DNA of 64,000 bases, from NCBI RefSeq assembly GCF_014898055.3, contig NW_023605194.1, positions 57,637,361-57,701,360 on the forward strand, in the 5' to 3' direction. The translations under genes and the position numbers were made by a program. Below, one piece after another: positions 25,692-35,753 of this stretch. The notes under the pieces are model-generated. The model saw nothing but the letters and a program-made list of their open reading frames with translations. It was not told the origin of the DNA and did not search any database. Numbering within the stretch: the first letter of the stretch is position 1; the number at the start of each line of letters is the position of its first letter. The stretch comes from Talpa occidentalis. Lineage: Eukaryota; Chordata; Mammalia; Eulipotyphla; Talpidae.

Positions 25692-26411
25692 GTATCAATT
25701 TTCTTTTTCTTTTCACACACATGGAGTCTTCATAATACTTTGTGATTTTAAGATCATCTTTCATGTAGGCAGAATAGGTGGCTGCCAACATGGCATAATT
25801 TTATGAGAGAGAGAAAAGATGAGTTTAAATAAACAGCCAAACCATTTTCTACCTGGTTGCCTATGGTTAGCATTCTAAATCTTTAACATCTCTAGGAATT
25901 AGACAAATAACTTTGTTCCTATTAAAAACAAGTTACACTGAGCACAGCAAATCATGAACCTAAGCAGTAACTTGTCTTAGTGAAACTTGATTCAGAAGTG
26001 TTCATGAGAGGTCAGATTCAAAGTAAGCAAAATTTGAAGAATGAATGGTGACACAACACTGAAACATAAAAAGATAGAAGCTGGGTTTTCAAAAATAGTC
26101 TTTAGTCATTTTATGTAACTCAAATTATTGCTGTTGGGCACATGTCTATTTCAAAATGCCTATGACAGCTGGTTTTTTTTCTTTTTTTCCTGCAAGAAGA
26201 AACAGATGTTCAGAGATATGTAGTAAGTGCATATCACCCATATTTATTTTACTTAATGCCTAAATTAAAAAATAAAAAATGCTAATTTTAAATATCTTTT
26301 TTGGAAAATTTACTATTTTATAAGCTCTAATTAGAAAAATATGTTTCTCGTAACAACAGAGTCTCACCTTTCCTAACCATAGTCATTTTGTTGTGAGAAT
26401 TTATCTCCCCT
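25692..26411. other. PCDH15 intron
   Basis: No exon or repeat recognised in this stretch. Confidence 0.6.
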
Positions 26412-26672
26412 GGGGCCTCCTTGGTGGTGCACAGGCAGTGCTGTGGGGCTGTCTGCAGCCTCTGCAGCACTGTTTGATTCCCAGCCGGCCAGGGAGATTC
26501 CCACATGGTGCAGCAGACCTCTCCTGTCTCACCTGCTGCTCCCCTCAGCAGTGTATTTGGGTCCATCTGCCTGTTCTGCTCCCTGCTCCATCTCTGGTAA
26601 ATTCTCTCAACCTCCCAAGTCTCTGGCCTGTACCCCAATGCTTGTATAAAATAGATAAATCTTAAAAAAAAA
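26412..26672 (+). mobile_element. tRNA-derived SINE
   Basis: SINE copy with a GGGGCCTCCTTGGTGGTGCA head and an AGATAAATCTTA tail. The direct repeat AGAATTTATC (with C-run) lies at about 26395 and 26673. Open frames on both strands are shadows. Confidence 0.92.
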
Positions 26673-26984
26673 AGAATTTATCCCCCCCATTCTGGAGGCT
26701 GTGTCAAAAATACTTAATTTTAATAAGTTTTTAAGAAAATTTCCAGGCATCTCTTTCAAAAACTATTGAATCAAATAACTCAAGATTTAAAAATCAACAA
26801 GGGACTCTGTTGATGGATCGCAGGGGGCTTGCTGGTAGGAGAATTATAGGAACTACACCACAGGGAGGAATCAAATACTATCTAAAAATTAGCAAAGATG
26901 TAAAAACTTAGTTTTTAAAAGTAAAAATAAAATTAAACATTTCACATTGAAGAAATAAAAATCCAAATACTGACTATTAGATGC

Positions 26985-27135
26985 AAGCTCTTAGGTAAAA
27001 TATGTACCTCCTGCATGTCAATTTCATCTTCTAGAAAATGTCAGCAGTAATACTTAATATACAGCCCCTAGTTCAGCAACTGGAACATAGTAGGATTAAA
27101 TTCAGACAATAGTAGCTATTACTATTGTTCTTGTT
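26985..27135 (+). repeat. MIR fragment
   Basis: Contains MIR 3'-part landmarks: ATTTCATCTTCTAGAAAATG, CAGCAACTGGAACATAGTAG and TAGTAGCTATTA. It is an ancient mammalian SINE. Confidence 0.7.
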
Positions 27136-27694
27136 TGCACCAGTACAACAAACATTACTGGTAATATACCAAGTTATCTATATTTGCTCTGAATGGTCAG
27201 CCAAAAAAAAAAATAAAAAATATTAGGTATTTGATCTGCCCATAAAAATTCATTTTTAGTACTTATCTTGATGTTTTAAAATATAGGATCACCTGTTAAG
27301 GGAATGACAGACAACACAGACTATATAGAACAGCAAAATGGCCCACATCCCACTGTTCACGTCAATTAGAGGACCTAGTATCACCATGTTTTTCCTCAAA
27401 AAATATTTTTTTACAGAAGATATGCTCTGCTCTTCAGTAATGGGTGGTATAAGGATCTAATGATACAATTAAAAAAAAAGAATTTAAGTGGTACCCTTAA
27501 GATCATTCCCTTCCATAAACTCCTATTCATCTTTACTGACCTGAAACCAGAGAGAATGAGTGAGTTTTCTTGGTTCCTTTTCAGTCGCTCCTTTTATGTT
27601 TTTGGTCATCTGATGACACATACATACATACATGTGCATGTGTGTGTATATGTGTGTGCAATAGCCTCATTTTACTTACTGTTTTTATGAGTTT

Positions 27695-27905
27695 GACAAC
27701 GACCATTTTTATACCTTTTATAAGCAGAATCATGAGCAACTGTCCTTTTGTGATTGGCTTATTTCACTTAGTTTGTGTTCAGTGTTCATTCATATTGTTG
27801 CATATGGTAGGACTTCTTTCCCTTTTAGGTTGAATAAGATTCTATTGTATGTATTTACCACATTTTCATATCCAGTCAGCATTGACAGACATTTGGGTTT
27901 CAACT
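27695..27905 (-). mobile_element. Old L1 fragment, minus strand
   Basis: The + strand carries reverse-complement L1 words: GATTGGCTTATTTCACTTAG, TTGTTGCATATGGTAGGACT and AGATTCTATTGTATGTATTT. It is decayed. Confidence 0.78.
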
Positions 27906-28174
27906 TTAAAATCATTTAAAGGTCTTTTATGTTTCATACTTAGATTAAATGTGCATTGGTCAAACAGTGTAAAAATATTACTTCTGAGACTTACGTGCTT
28001 CATGTAATCCAATATAATTACATTGGGTTCTTGATGCCTCAAGGTCTAAGCCTACCTATATAAAATGCATATGTATATTTATTTAGTTTAAATACATATT
28101 AAATCCTAAATTTTAACTTTGTCCCAATTACTGAACTTTCTCAGCCTCATTTTTCATCCCTCTACCTGTTGTGA

Positions 28175-28858
28175 ATTTTTTTTATTGAGTTAGAACTCGA
28201 CATAAAAGCATACAAATCATGCTATACACCCAGATGAATTTTTAAAGGGTATACATGTCCTCCTACCTCTTAGCTTTTCCATTCCATGTCAACACTCAGA
28301 AATTGTCTCCTTTCCCTAACCTTTTCCCCCCAATATAAATACTTTAATGCAAATACATTGTAATTGAAATATTATGGAGGTAGAATTGAAAAATATAATT
28401 GTAAAATTAAATTTATATTGTGATTTGATAAATGTGTACACTGTGAAAAGATTCCTACTGGCTAGTTATTTACAACAACTCACATGATTCTTACTTTTCT
28501 CCTTTTTGGTGAGAACATTTAAGTTCTGCTGTCAGTAAATTTTAGTTATAAAGTACAGTGTTATCAACTGTAATCACCATATTTTATATCCTCAGACCTT
28601 TACTCATCAAATTAAGCCAAAGTTTGTACCTATTTAACAACCTCTCTTTATCTTCCCCATCCCCCAGTCCCTGAAATCACTTCTTCACATTCTGTTTCTA
28701 TGATTTTGATTTTTTTATTTAATATATACTAGATTCATAGATTGTGCTATCATGTTGTATTTACCTTTCTCTGTCTTGGTTGTTTGAATTAGCCTACTAT
28801 CCTGAAGTTTCATCCTTGTTGTTGCAAATGGTAGGCTTTCTTTCTTTCTACGTGTAGG
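28175..28858 (-). mobile_element. Old L1 3' end, minus strand
   Basis: TTTTTTTTATTGAGTTAGAA at the left edge is a reverse-complement L1 tail. Downstream are 3' UTR words such as TATTTAACAACCTCTCTTTA and CAGTCCCTGAAATCACTTC, then ORF2 C-terminal remnants (TTCATCCTTGTTGTTGCAAA). It ends close to the U4 fragment. Confidence 0.8.
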
Positions 28859-28860
28859 TT

Positions 28861-28920
28861 TCTATTGCAGTGGCAGTACTCTGGCTAATGAGGTACGATT
28901 ATTGCTAACTGATAACTTCT
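28861..28920 (+). pseudogene. RNU4: U4 snRNA pseudogene fragment
   Basis: GCAGTGGCAGTA, GGCTAATGAGGT and ACGATTATTGCTAACTGA align to the 5' part of U4 snRNA (about nt 5-70). An internal stretch of about 11-12 nt is missing after AATGAGGT. The 3' half of U4 is absent, so this is a retroposed pseudogene. It lies right next to the 5' end of an opposite-strand L1. Confidence 0.82.
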
Positions 28921-28925
28921 TACCT

Positions 28926-30441
28926 GGCTTCTAACACATTAGTTTTCGAAACAAATAATATGCCATAATGACATTTATGCCTCACATTTTGCTCATCTTT
29001 TTGTTTGGGTGATTCATCTGTTTTGTGATATAGTATGGTATTTTTCAAATGGACTTTTAATTGACTCCAATATAGGTCTGTTAATCTGGTTGGTAAATTG
29101 AAGCAGTTGTGATATCAAAATTGGAATTCTTTTCAATTGATTCACAAAGTATTTGTAAACTGAAAATTCATCATATAGTATACTTTAGCAGAGTAGGATT
29201 ACAACTTAAATGTTGAGGAAAGTAATATGAGTAGAGTTTATTATTATATGTGAACAAAGACCAAATGACAGACTTCACTACAACTATGGGTGTCAATGGA
29301 AAACAGTGGTTGAAGACAGACAGAACCAGGAGAGAATACGTTTGATGTAAGTAGTAGTACCACCAACTAAAGTTCTGACATGTAAAAATATCAATGTTTT
29401 TATATTTTTAGTTTTCAAAATAAATCAAAACAAATTTTTCTATAGCATATTCTAATTAGAATTCTGGTACACATCATTTTTTATAGTAATGTTTGCAAAA
29501 CAAAGTAAAGCTGAGGGTCACTGTCCATAGCCATTGTGCAGGCTGTGAATTTCTACACTTTAATACCTTTATGTCTTCAGAGGCTATTTCTACTCACTAA
29601 TTACTATATATCAACAAAATAATTTTTATCAATAATAAATGATTTTAGAACTAAGCACCAGTTCATTTTCCTATAGACATCTAGTTTCCTTCTTTCCCTT
29701 ATTACAAAATAAATTTTATCATTTGACTTCATGTTATTCAAATGGATTCAAAGGAGAAACAATGAAATTTAATAGCTTTTGAAAATTGGTTTCATATGAG
29801 TCTCATGAAATAAATCATTCTGTAAGACTAGAATTTGATGGAAACTCTAGAATTGTCTAGAATATAGAGCTGGGATCTTGAATGGGGTCCCTGCTCTATT
29901 TTTTTTTTTTTTAGAAAAGAAATAACTAGGAATACATTTTAAAATGTAAACATCCTTGGAAGATATAGACTATTATAGTTTTACTGATGTAGCATGATTA
30001 TTATCAAATCATTTTATGAGTAATTTAGATGAATAGAATTTCTCTGGGTATTAGAACACTATTATCAGAAAGATGAACATGTTAAAGACAACAATATGAT
30101 TTTCCACAGACTAACATCTGTGTTTAACATAAGTTAAAGTATAGTGCCTTTCATAATTTTCAACATTATACAAAAACAAGTGGTATCATCTTTAATTTTT
30201 GATTAATTTACCATGAAGAAAATAATTTATATTCTTTACATTTTTGGTTCTAATAGCAATTTGTGTAAAACATTTGCAGCCAGAAAGAAAAAAAAAATTG
30301 AGTGTGTTTAACATTTGTAATCATAGCCATTTTGGCAGGACTGTTTTGGGAGCCATCCACTTCTGGGTCTGGGAATCTGACTTTGAGCTGGAATGTAATA
30401 AGAATTTGTTTTCAACTGCAATTTCTCTTTTTGAACAATAG
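28926..30441. other. PCDH15 intron
   Basis: No feature recognised apart from AT-rich intron and a T-run at 29899-29912. Confidence 0.6.
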
Positions 30442-30512
30442 GAGTTATCCATGGAATCTGGAATTGATCCTGGCCAGGAATATGGACAAGAGTATTACAG
30501 TTATGAGCATGG
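30442..30512 (+). CDS. PCDH15: PCDH15 71-nt exon (ELSMESGIDPG...YEHG)
   Basis: The acceptor is TTTTTGAACAATAG and the donor GTACAT (30513). The exon reads ELSMESGIDPGQEYGQEYYS then YEHG, with the final GG completed by G of the next exon. It belongs to the CD2/CD3 branch of the cytoplasmic region. Tyr and Glu are abundant. It is entered in phase 0 from the 39-nt or the 19-nt exon. Confidence 0.9.
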
Positions 30513-31365
30513 GTACATCTTCAGATTTTTCATCCAGTATCTTAATATTTTTATGGACACTGAGGAATTATTAGATGGTCATTACTGCAACCATTCATTT
30601 TGTAAATGTGCTTTCATCTATGTGTTTTCATCTATTTCATTACGAAAATGAATATATGTTGGTTTAGTTTCAATGCAAAGTTAATCATGTTTCTAGATTG
30701 AGTTCTGTTTTGATGTTCTGTGTTGATACTGACTACTGCTCTAAAAATGAAGTAAAATATGCAAAATTATTTAAAAGGGAAATAGAAGTCAAACATATTT
30801 GCTCAATTCCTGAATTCACCATTTCTTTTCCTATGAGATGTTTAACATTTTATCTAACAGATCAAGGTCAAGATTTGCATGAGAGAAATTAAGAGGAAAG
30901 CATACTTAAGATAAAGTAATTAAGTATTTCAAAAGGCACTTCTATACACATAAATTAACTGTTTTCTGAAAATACAGTACAGGAATGTGAAGACCATTAC
31001 AATGTTTGAAGTAGATCTTAAGAAGTTTTAGTTGTGAATAAGCTATTATACTTTCGGGGAGTACCATTTTATGCTCTAAGTTCATCAAATAAGAATTTGA
31101 CTTTCTGTTCACATTAGTCTCTCCCAAAATTTAAATCTGAAATAATTTGACTCTTTTTACTGTTATTCTAGGATACCATTATGGTTAAAATCACTTGTCA
31201 TGAGGTTGTGGCTTTTGTTTATCCTATGATTTATAATTAGTTTATTAGGAGCCTAATAATGCTGTATATCTATTGACCACATTGGTGAAGAAAACAGCTC
31301 AGACATGGTAGATGCTACACAGATCACATACACACAGTTTTTAAAGTTGCAAGTTTCTCTTACAG
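30513..31365. other. PCDH15 intron
   Basis: No feature recognised. Open frames at 30302-30892 include out-of-frame read-through of the 71-nt exon and are not independent genes. Confidence 0.6.
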
Positions 31366-31471
31366 GTATGAAATGCCTCAATATGGAAGTCGTCGCCGTT
31401 TGTTACCTCCAGCTGGACAAGAGGAATACGGTGAGGTAGTTGAAGCTGAAGAGGAATATGAGGAGGAAGAG
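31366..31471 (+). CDS. PCDH15: PCDH15 106-nt exon (YEMPQYGSRRRLLPPAGQEE...)
   Basis: The acceptor is TTTCTCTTACAG and the donor GTAATT (31472). It encodes YEMPQYGSRRRLLPPAGQEE then YGEVVEAEEEYEEEE, a well-known CD2/CD3 segment. It ends in phase 0. It can join the CD2 exon (EKAKKIRKPK) or, by skipping that, the CD3 exon (WARKRMIK). Confidence 0.95.
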
Positions 31472-31815
31472 GTAATTACTCTAATTTTCTTTGTAAGGTT
31501 AAAGTTCAAAAAAATATTTAATAGCAGCCTACAAAATATTTGAAAAAATCAGAACTCCTATTCATTTAGTACTTGTTTTCAATAGAAATTTAACAACACT
31601 GACCATTTCTTTGTCATTACGTAAGTACAACTTACTTTCATTTAATAATGTTCAACACCTATAATAAGGTCACAACAAAATTTATATTCCTTAAATCCTA
31701 AATGTTATACCATAAAAATAACATTAAAATCAAACGTAAAAAATGTTTTGCAAAACCATGATTACCTTCATTTCCACATTTTCTGGTATAACTAATACTC
31801 ATGAAAAAATAGTCT
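31472..31815. other. PCDH15 intron
   Basis: AT-rich intron with no feature recognised. Confidence 0.6.
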
Positions 31816-32060
31816 CAGGTCTTCCTGGTGGCCTAGGGGTTAAATCTCAACACTTTTGCCACTTCTGTCTAAGTTCAATCCCTGGCCAGGGAGCTAACCC
31901 ACATGGCACAGCAGACCTCCTTATCTGACCCGCTGCTCCCCTCAGCAGTGTATTTCAGTAGATCGGCCAGTTCTGCTTCCCTCTCTGTCTCCGGCGAATC
32001 CCCACACCTCTGACTTACACCCATTTCTTCTATGCCAAAATAAATAAAATTTTTAAAATA
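31816..32060 (+). mobile_element. tRNA-derived SINE, diverged
   Basis: GTCTTCCTGGTGGCCTAGGG head, GCTCCCCTCAGCAGTGTATT body and AAAATAAATAAAATTT tail. It is older than the 5416 copy. Confidence 0.88.
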
Positions 32061-32636
32061 AGATTATCTTTTAATTATCAGATAAATATCACCACTAAAA
32101 TTTTAATGGAATTATGTTATTTAACCTAGCACAAGCCATTAATATCAAATTATTTTACTTTGTAATATTTACCTGAAACATTTCACTATAATTTCCCCTG
32201 TTCACAATTAAGAAAACAGTGGAATTTTACATCTACTATGCTCATGCTATCATAATTTCTTGATTACTGAAAATTTTGATAAAGGAAATACATAAAATTT
32301 TTAAGTCTAGGGATGGGAGGCGAAAGGTAATTTTAAATTATTTTTCTCCTTTGATCAAAACTGCAATATAAAATGTTCATTAAAAAAATGAGAAAGTGTT
32401 GGATTTTAGTATTTAAAAGCACAAGCCAAAATAAAATAATTTGCATTCTTAATTACCTTCTGCCTATATGCTATGGGTAAATAGTAGACAATTGTGTGAT
32501 TATTCTCTGAAATCACTTAATGTAACTTGGATGAAGCTAGCACTCTGTAGATTCATTCCTGATAACTTGCATGGGACAAGGTCAAACCATAACCATCTCC
32601 CAGTTGACACTTCAATTGCATTTTCATGATTTTCAG
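32061..32636. other. PCDH15 intron before the CD2 exon
   Basis: AT-rich intron ending in the acceptor TTTTCATGATTTTCAG (AG at 32635-32636). The ATG at 32571 is intronic and is not the start. Confidence 0.6.
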
Positions 32637-33491
32637 GAAAAGGCAAAGAAAATTAGAAAACCAAAAGTTGAAATTAGAGAGCCTAGTGAGGAGGAGGAGG
32701 AGGAAGTAGCTGTCACTACTGAAAAACCACCAACTGAACCTACATATACCACATGGAAGAAAGCCAGAATATTCCCAATGATTTTTAAGAAAGTTAGAGG
32801 ACTAACAGATAGAAGAGGTATCGCTGACCTTGAGGGTGAAGAATGGCAGAGACGTCTTGAGGAAGAAGAGAAAGATTATTTAAAACTAACTCTGGACCAA
32901 GATGAAGCAACAGAAAGCACCGTGGAATCAGAGGAAGAATCCTCAAGTGACTATACGGAATACAGCGAAGAGGAATCTGAGTTCAGTGAGTCTGAGACGA
33001 CGGAAGAGGAGTCTGAGTCAGAGACACCCTCAGAAGAGGAAGAAAGTTCTACTCCTGAATCAGAAGAGTCGGAGTCCACAGAGTCAGAAGGAGAAAAGGC
33101 AAGGAAAAATATTTTTCTTGCAAGGCGGCGGCCCATTCCTGAAGAGGTCAAGGGCATCAAAGGTAAAAAAAAGAAGCCACCTAAAGAACCAGAAGAACCA
33201 AAGGTGGAAGAGGAAGAGCAACCACCAGCAGAAGAGGAGGAGACTGAACAAGCCCCTATAGAAGAACCAACAGACCTTGAACCTGAAGATGTCACTGAGG
33301 AGGGCAGTGCAGAATCAGTTTCTGTGGAAGGTGTGGAAAGTGAGGGGGACTCAGGCAGTAGTAGCAGTAGTAGCGAAAGTCAGTCTGGAGGCCCCTGGGG
33401 CTTTCAGGTGCCAGAGTATGACAGGAGCAAGAATGCAAACCAAAAGAAGTCTCCAGGAGCTCACTCTGAAGGGTACAACACAGCACTTTAA
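32637..33491 (+). CDS. PCDH15: PCDH15 terminal coding exon, cytoplasmic domain CD2
   Basis: The exon is read in phase 0 from the 106-nt exon: EKAKKIRKPKVEIREPSE, an acidic run, TYTTWKKARIFPMIFKKVRG, LEGEEWQRRLEEEEKDYLKL, a long Ser/Glu-rich acidic block (about residues 97-151, 32925-33090), a basic KGKKKKPPK patch near residue 180, a second acidic part, SGGPWGFQVPEYDRSKNANQ, and a C-terminus GYNTAL ending at TAA 33489-33491. That is 284 residues. It matches the CD2 tail as I know it, by sequence and by being about 100 residues longer than the last exon. CD2 is reported as essential for tip links of mature auditory hair cells. NTAL is a class I PDZ ligand. Confidence 0.94.
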   Translation, partial: EKAKKIRKPKVEIREPSEEEEEEVAVTTEKPPTEPTYTTWKKARIFPMIFKKVRGLTDRRGIADLEGEEWQRRLEEEEKDYLKLTLDQDEATESTVESEEESSSDYTEYSEEESEFSESETTEEESESETPSEEEESSTPESEESESTESEGEKARKNIFLARRRPIPEEVKGIKGKKKKPPKEPEEPKVEEEEQPPAEEEETEQAPIEEPTDLEPEDVTEEGSAESVSVEGVESEGDSGSSSSSSESQSGGPWGFQVPEYDRSKNANQKKSPGAHSEGYNTAL

Positions 33492-33885
33492 AAGAGATCA
33501 CAGTAGGTGGGAGTTTTGCAGTGCTGAGTGTTCTTGTGTGCAGTGCCTCCTGTGTGTTCTTTGAAATGACACTTGAAGTGGGGGAAACTGATTATGATTT
33601 TGATATGACTTTAGATGCCTGCCAGAAAAATGAATATATATGCTATACAAATAGATTTGTATAGTACGGTATACTTGCTAAAACTGAGTACACTTTCCTA
33701 TATTGGTAATTCAGAAGACCTGCAATAATTAATCAATATGTAATATTTTCTAGATAAATATCTGTTAATGCAGTGTGGTTTATGTATTACCAGTGATAGG
33801 AATGGATTATGTGAATATATGTCAGAGATTTTATTATCTCTTTAAAATTAAAGCCTGTAACAAATAAAATCTCTGACAGTCTTTT
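33492..33885 (+). other. PCDH15: Probable 3' UTR of the CD2 isoform
   Basis: Sequence after the CD2 stop up to an AATAAA at 33863-33868. The extent is inferred. Confidence 0.5.
33863..33868 (+). terminator. Candidate poly(A) signal, CD2 transcript
   Basis: AATAAA about 372 nt after the CD2 stop codon. Another AATAAA-type word is at about 34349. Confidence 0.45.
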
Positions 33886-34915
33886 TGCATATATGTGCAT
33901 TTCAGCTGGCAAAGGTTTTATCAAAAATGCCAGGAACATGTCATACAGGTTTGTAGCTAGAAATTTTAAACATTGACTTAAATATCTTTTGAAAACTTGA
34001 AACTTACTACCATTCATTTTCCATTTGTGCATTATGAGTTAAAGTAGATTTAGAAAAAAAATGACATAACACTTTTTTCTGTGTAAGTAAAGGTAATTTT
34101 GAAATAATTCTGAAATCTGGTTTCTAAATTTATAAGTCAGAAAGAATGGCTTATTTGGCGCAACACGTTGATAGTTTGCATATACTGAAAGTGCAGTATT
34201 ATTATAACCAAGAATTGTCTACCCTTTGCTCCTTGCCATTTCCACTATAGGTTTATAAAAGAAAAATGAGTTTGTGGGAAATTCCCACTATGTTTCAGTT
34301 ACTAAAGGACAGTTTATAGTAATTATGTTCCAGTCCTATAGATTACTGAATAAATTATGCATGATGGGAAGATATTTTAACCAGAATGCTTCAAGTGAAT
34401 AAATGCACTGAATTATATATAAAAAAGCTTAACTGATAGATTACTGAGGAATTAGAATAATGCAGATTTAAAATTGTCTTTAAAATATTGGAGATAGACA
34501 TAACACATTGTATTAAATGTACCCATGCCAAACATCATTTCAAGTAGAACTTCCTGAAGAATATAGCGACTGTCAAACAATATAGTTGTCAAACAATGGA
34601 TCAAACCCTAGCTAAATATAAATAATGTGCTTTCTTTTCATGTAGAGCAGGAAATTCAACTAAAAGAATTTGAGTGCCTCCTAAAATGTCTACTCCCTAT
34701 CTCTGCAACTCTTTCTTCTTCAGAAGTTACTAACAACAGTACTGAACTGGTGGGAAAGAAACAAATGTTAATGTAAAATTACTTCCCTCTCCTCTAGCTC
34801 TCTTGAGTTATTTACTTTTCATAGCCTTCTATCAAAGGTTTTGTATTTCACAGACATTGTAATCATAACCCTTTTCATTCCTTTGCTGATAACTCTTTTT
34901 TTTTTTTTTTAACAG
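33886..34915. other. Intron between the CD2 and CD3 exons
   Basis: AT-rich DNA with no recognised repeat. It ends in a strong T-run acceptor (34896-34915, AG at 34914-34915). Confidence 0.6.
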
Positions 34916-35467
34916 TGGGCAAGAAAAAGAATGATCAAGTTAGTTGTTGATGGAGAGTATGAAAGTAGCTCAACTGGAGAAGACAGCGCTCCTGAGTGTC
35001 AGAGAAGCCGCCTTCACCATCCTAATATCCATAGTAATATCAATGGCAATATATATATTGCACAGAATGGTTCTGTGGTGAGAACCCGCCGTACCTGTCT
35101 TGCTGATACCTTAAAAGTTACTTCTCCTGTCCGCCTGGGGAGGCATTTTAAGAAACTGGACAAGTTGGCAGTCACACATGAGGAGAATATCCCTCTGAAT
35201 ACATTATCAATGGGGCCATTTTCTACTGAGAAAATGAACACAAGACCAACTCTAGTTACTTTTGCCCCTTGTCCTGTGGGGACTGAAAGTACAGCAGTGA
35301 AGCCTTTGGGTAATAGGCTGAAAAGCACAGTTGAACAGGAGACCATGGTTGACAATAAGAACATCAAGGAGGCTTTGGAATTCCATAGCGATCACACACA
35401 GTCAGATGATGAGGAACTTTGGATGGGTCCATGGAACAACCTCCATATACCAATGACAAAACTATGA
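34916..35467 (+). CDS. PCDH15: PCDH15 terminal coding exon, cytoplasmic domain CD3
   Basis: The exon reads WARKRMIKLVVDGEYESSST in phase 0, then QRSRLHHPNIHSNINGNIYI, RLGRHFKKLDKLAVTHEENI, TLVTFAPCPVGTES, EALEFHSDHTQSDDEELW, and a C-terminus NNLHIPMTKL with TGA at 35465-35467: 183 residues. It is joined by skipping CD2, from the 106-nt exon. Overall the sequence matches the shortest known PCDH15 tail, CD3. MTKL has Thr at -2 and Leu at 0, again a class I PDZ pattern. The upstream ATG used by a naive gene call (34931) is internal to the exon. Confidence 0.93.
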   Translation, partial: WARKRMIKLVVDGEYESSSTGEDSAPECQRSRLHHPNIHSNINGNIYIAQNGSVVRTRRTCLADTLKVTSPVRLGRHFKKLDKLAVTHEENIPLNTLSMGPFSTEKMNTRPTLVTFAPCPVGTESTAVKPLGNRLKSTVEQETMVDNKNIKEALEFHSDHTQSDDEELWMGPWNNLHIPMTKL

Positions 35468-35535
35468 CTGAATTTTTTAAGAGTTATTTTAATTTTTACT
35501 TCAGTTTTTAATAAACTGTGCTTTCTATTGTCACT
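35468..35535 (+). other. PCDH15: Short 3' UTR of the CD3 isoform
   Basis: The nearest AATAAA is at 35510-35515, only 43 nt after the stop, followed by T/G-rich sequence. A second AATAAA at 35748-35753 could give a longer form. Confidence 0.55.
35510..35515 (+). terminator. Candidate poly(A) signal, CD3 transcript and end of the gene
   Basis: AATAAACTGTG directly after the CD3 stop. This is likely the 3' limit of PCDH15 in this window. Confidence 0.55.
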
Positions 35536-35753
35536 GAGAAAACAACATGTGGAATTTATATCGTGCACACAAGTTGAAACTTTGAACAATATGCTTTAAG
35601 GTTTAAAAAGAGGCAAATTTGCACCCAGATTCATATCAACTAAATGTTCTTCCCAGAAAATCTTTTTGGATAGACTCTCAATTCACTACATAGCATGTCA
35701 CTTAATTTATCTGTTTTGTTGGATCTTAGTTTTTTTTTTTTCATTTTAATAAA

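Noticed and set aside
30302..30651. Open frames overlapping the 71-nt exon in other frames
   Set aside because: Out-of-frame read-through of the exon into intron; only the ELSMESG frame fits the neighbouring exons.
32571..32636. ATG at 32571 as the start of an acidic protein gene
   Set aside because: Upstream of the acceptor at 32635-32636; the reading frame belongs to the PCDH15 CD2 exon.
32902..33501. Alternate-frame and antisense open frames over the CD2 exon
   Set aside because: Shadows of the purine-rich acidic coding sequence.
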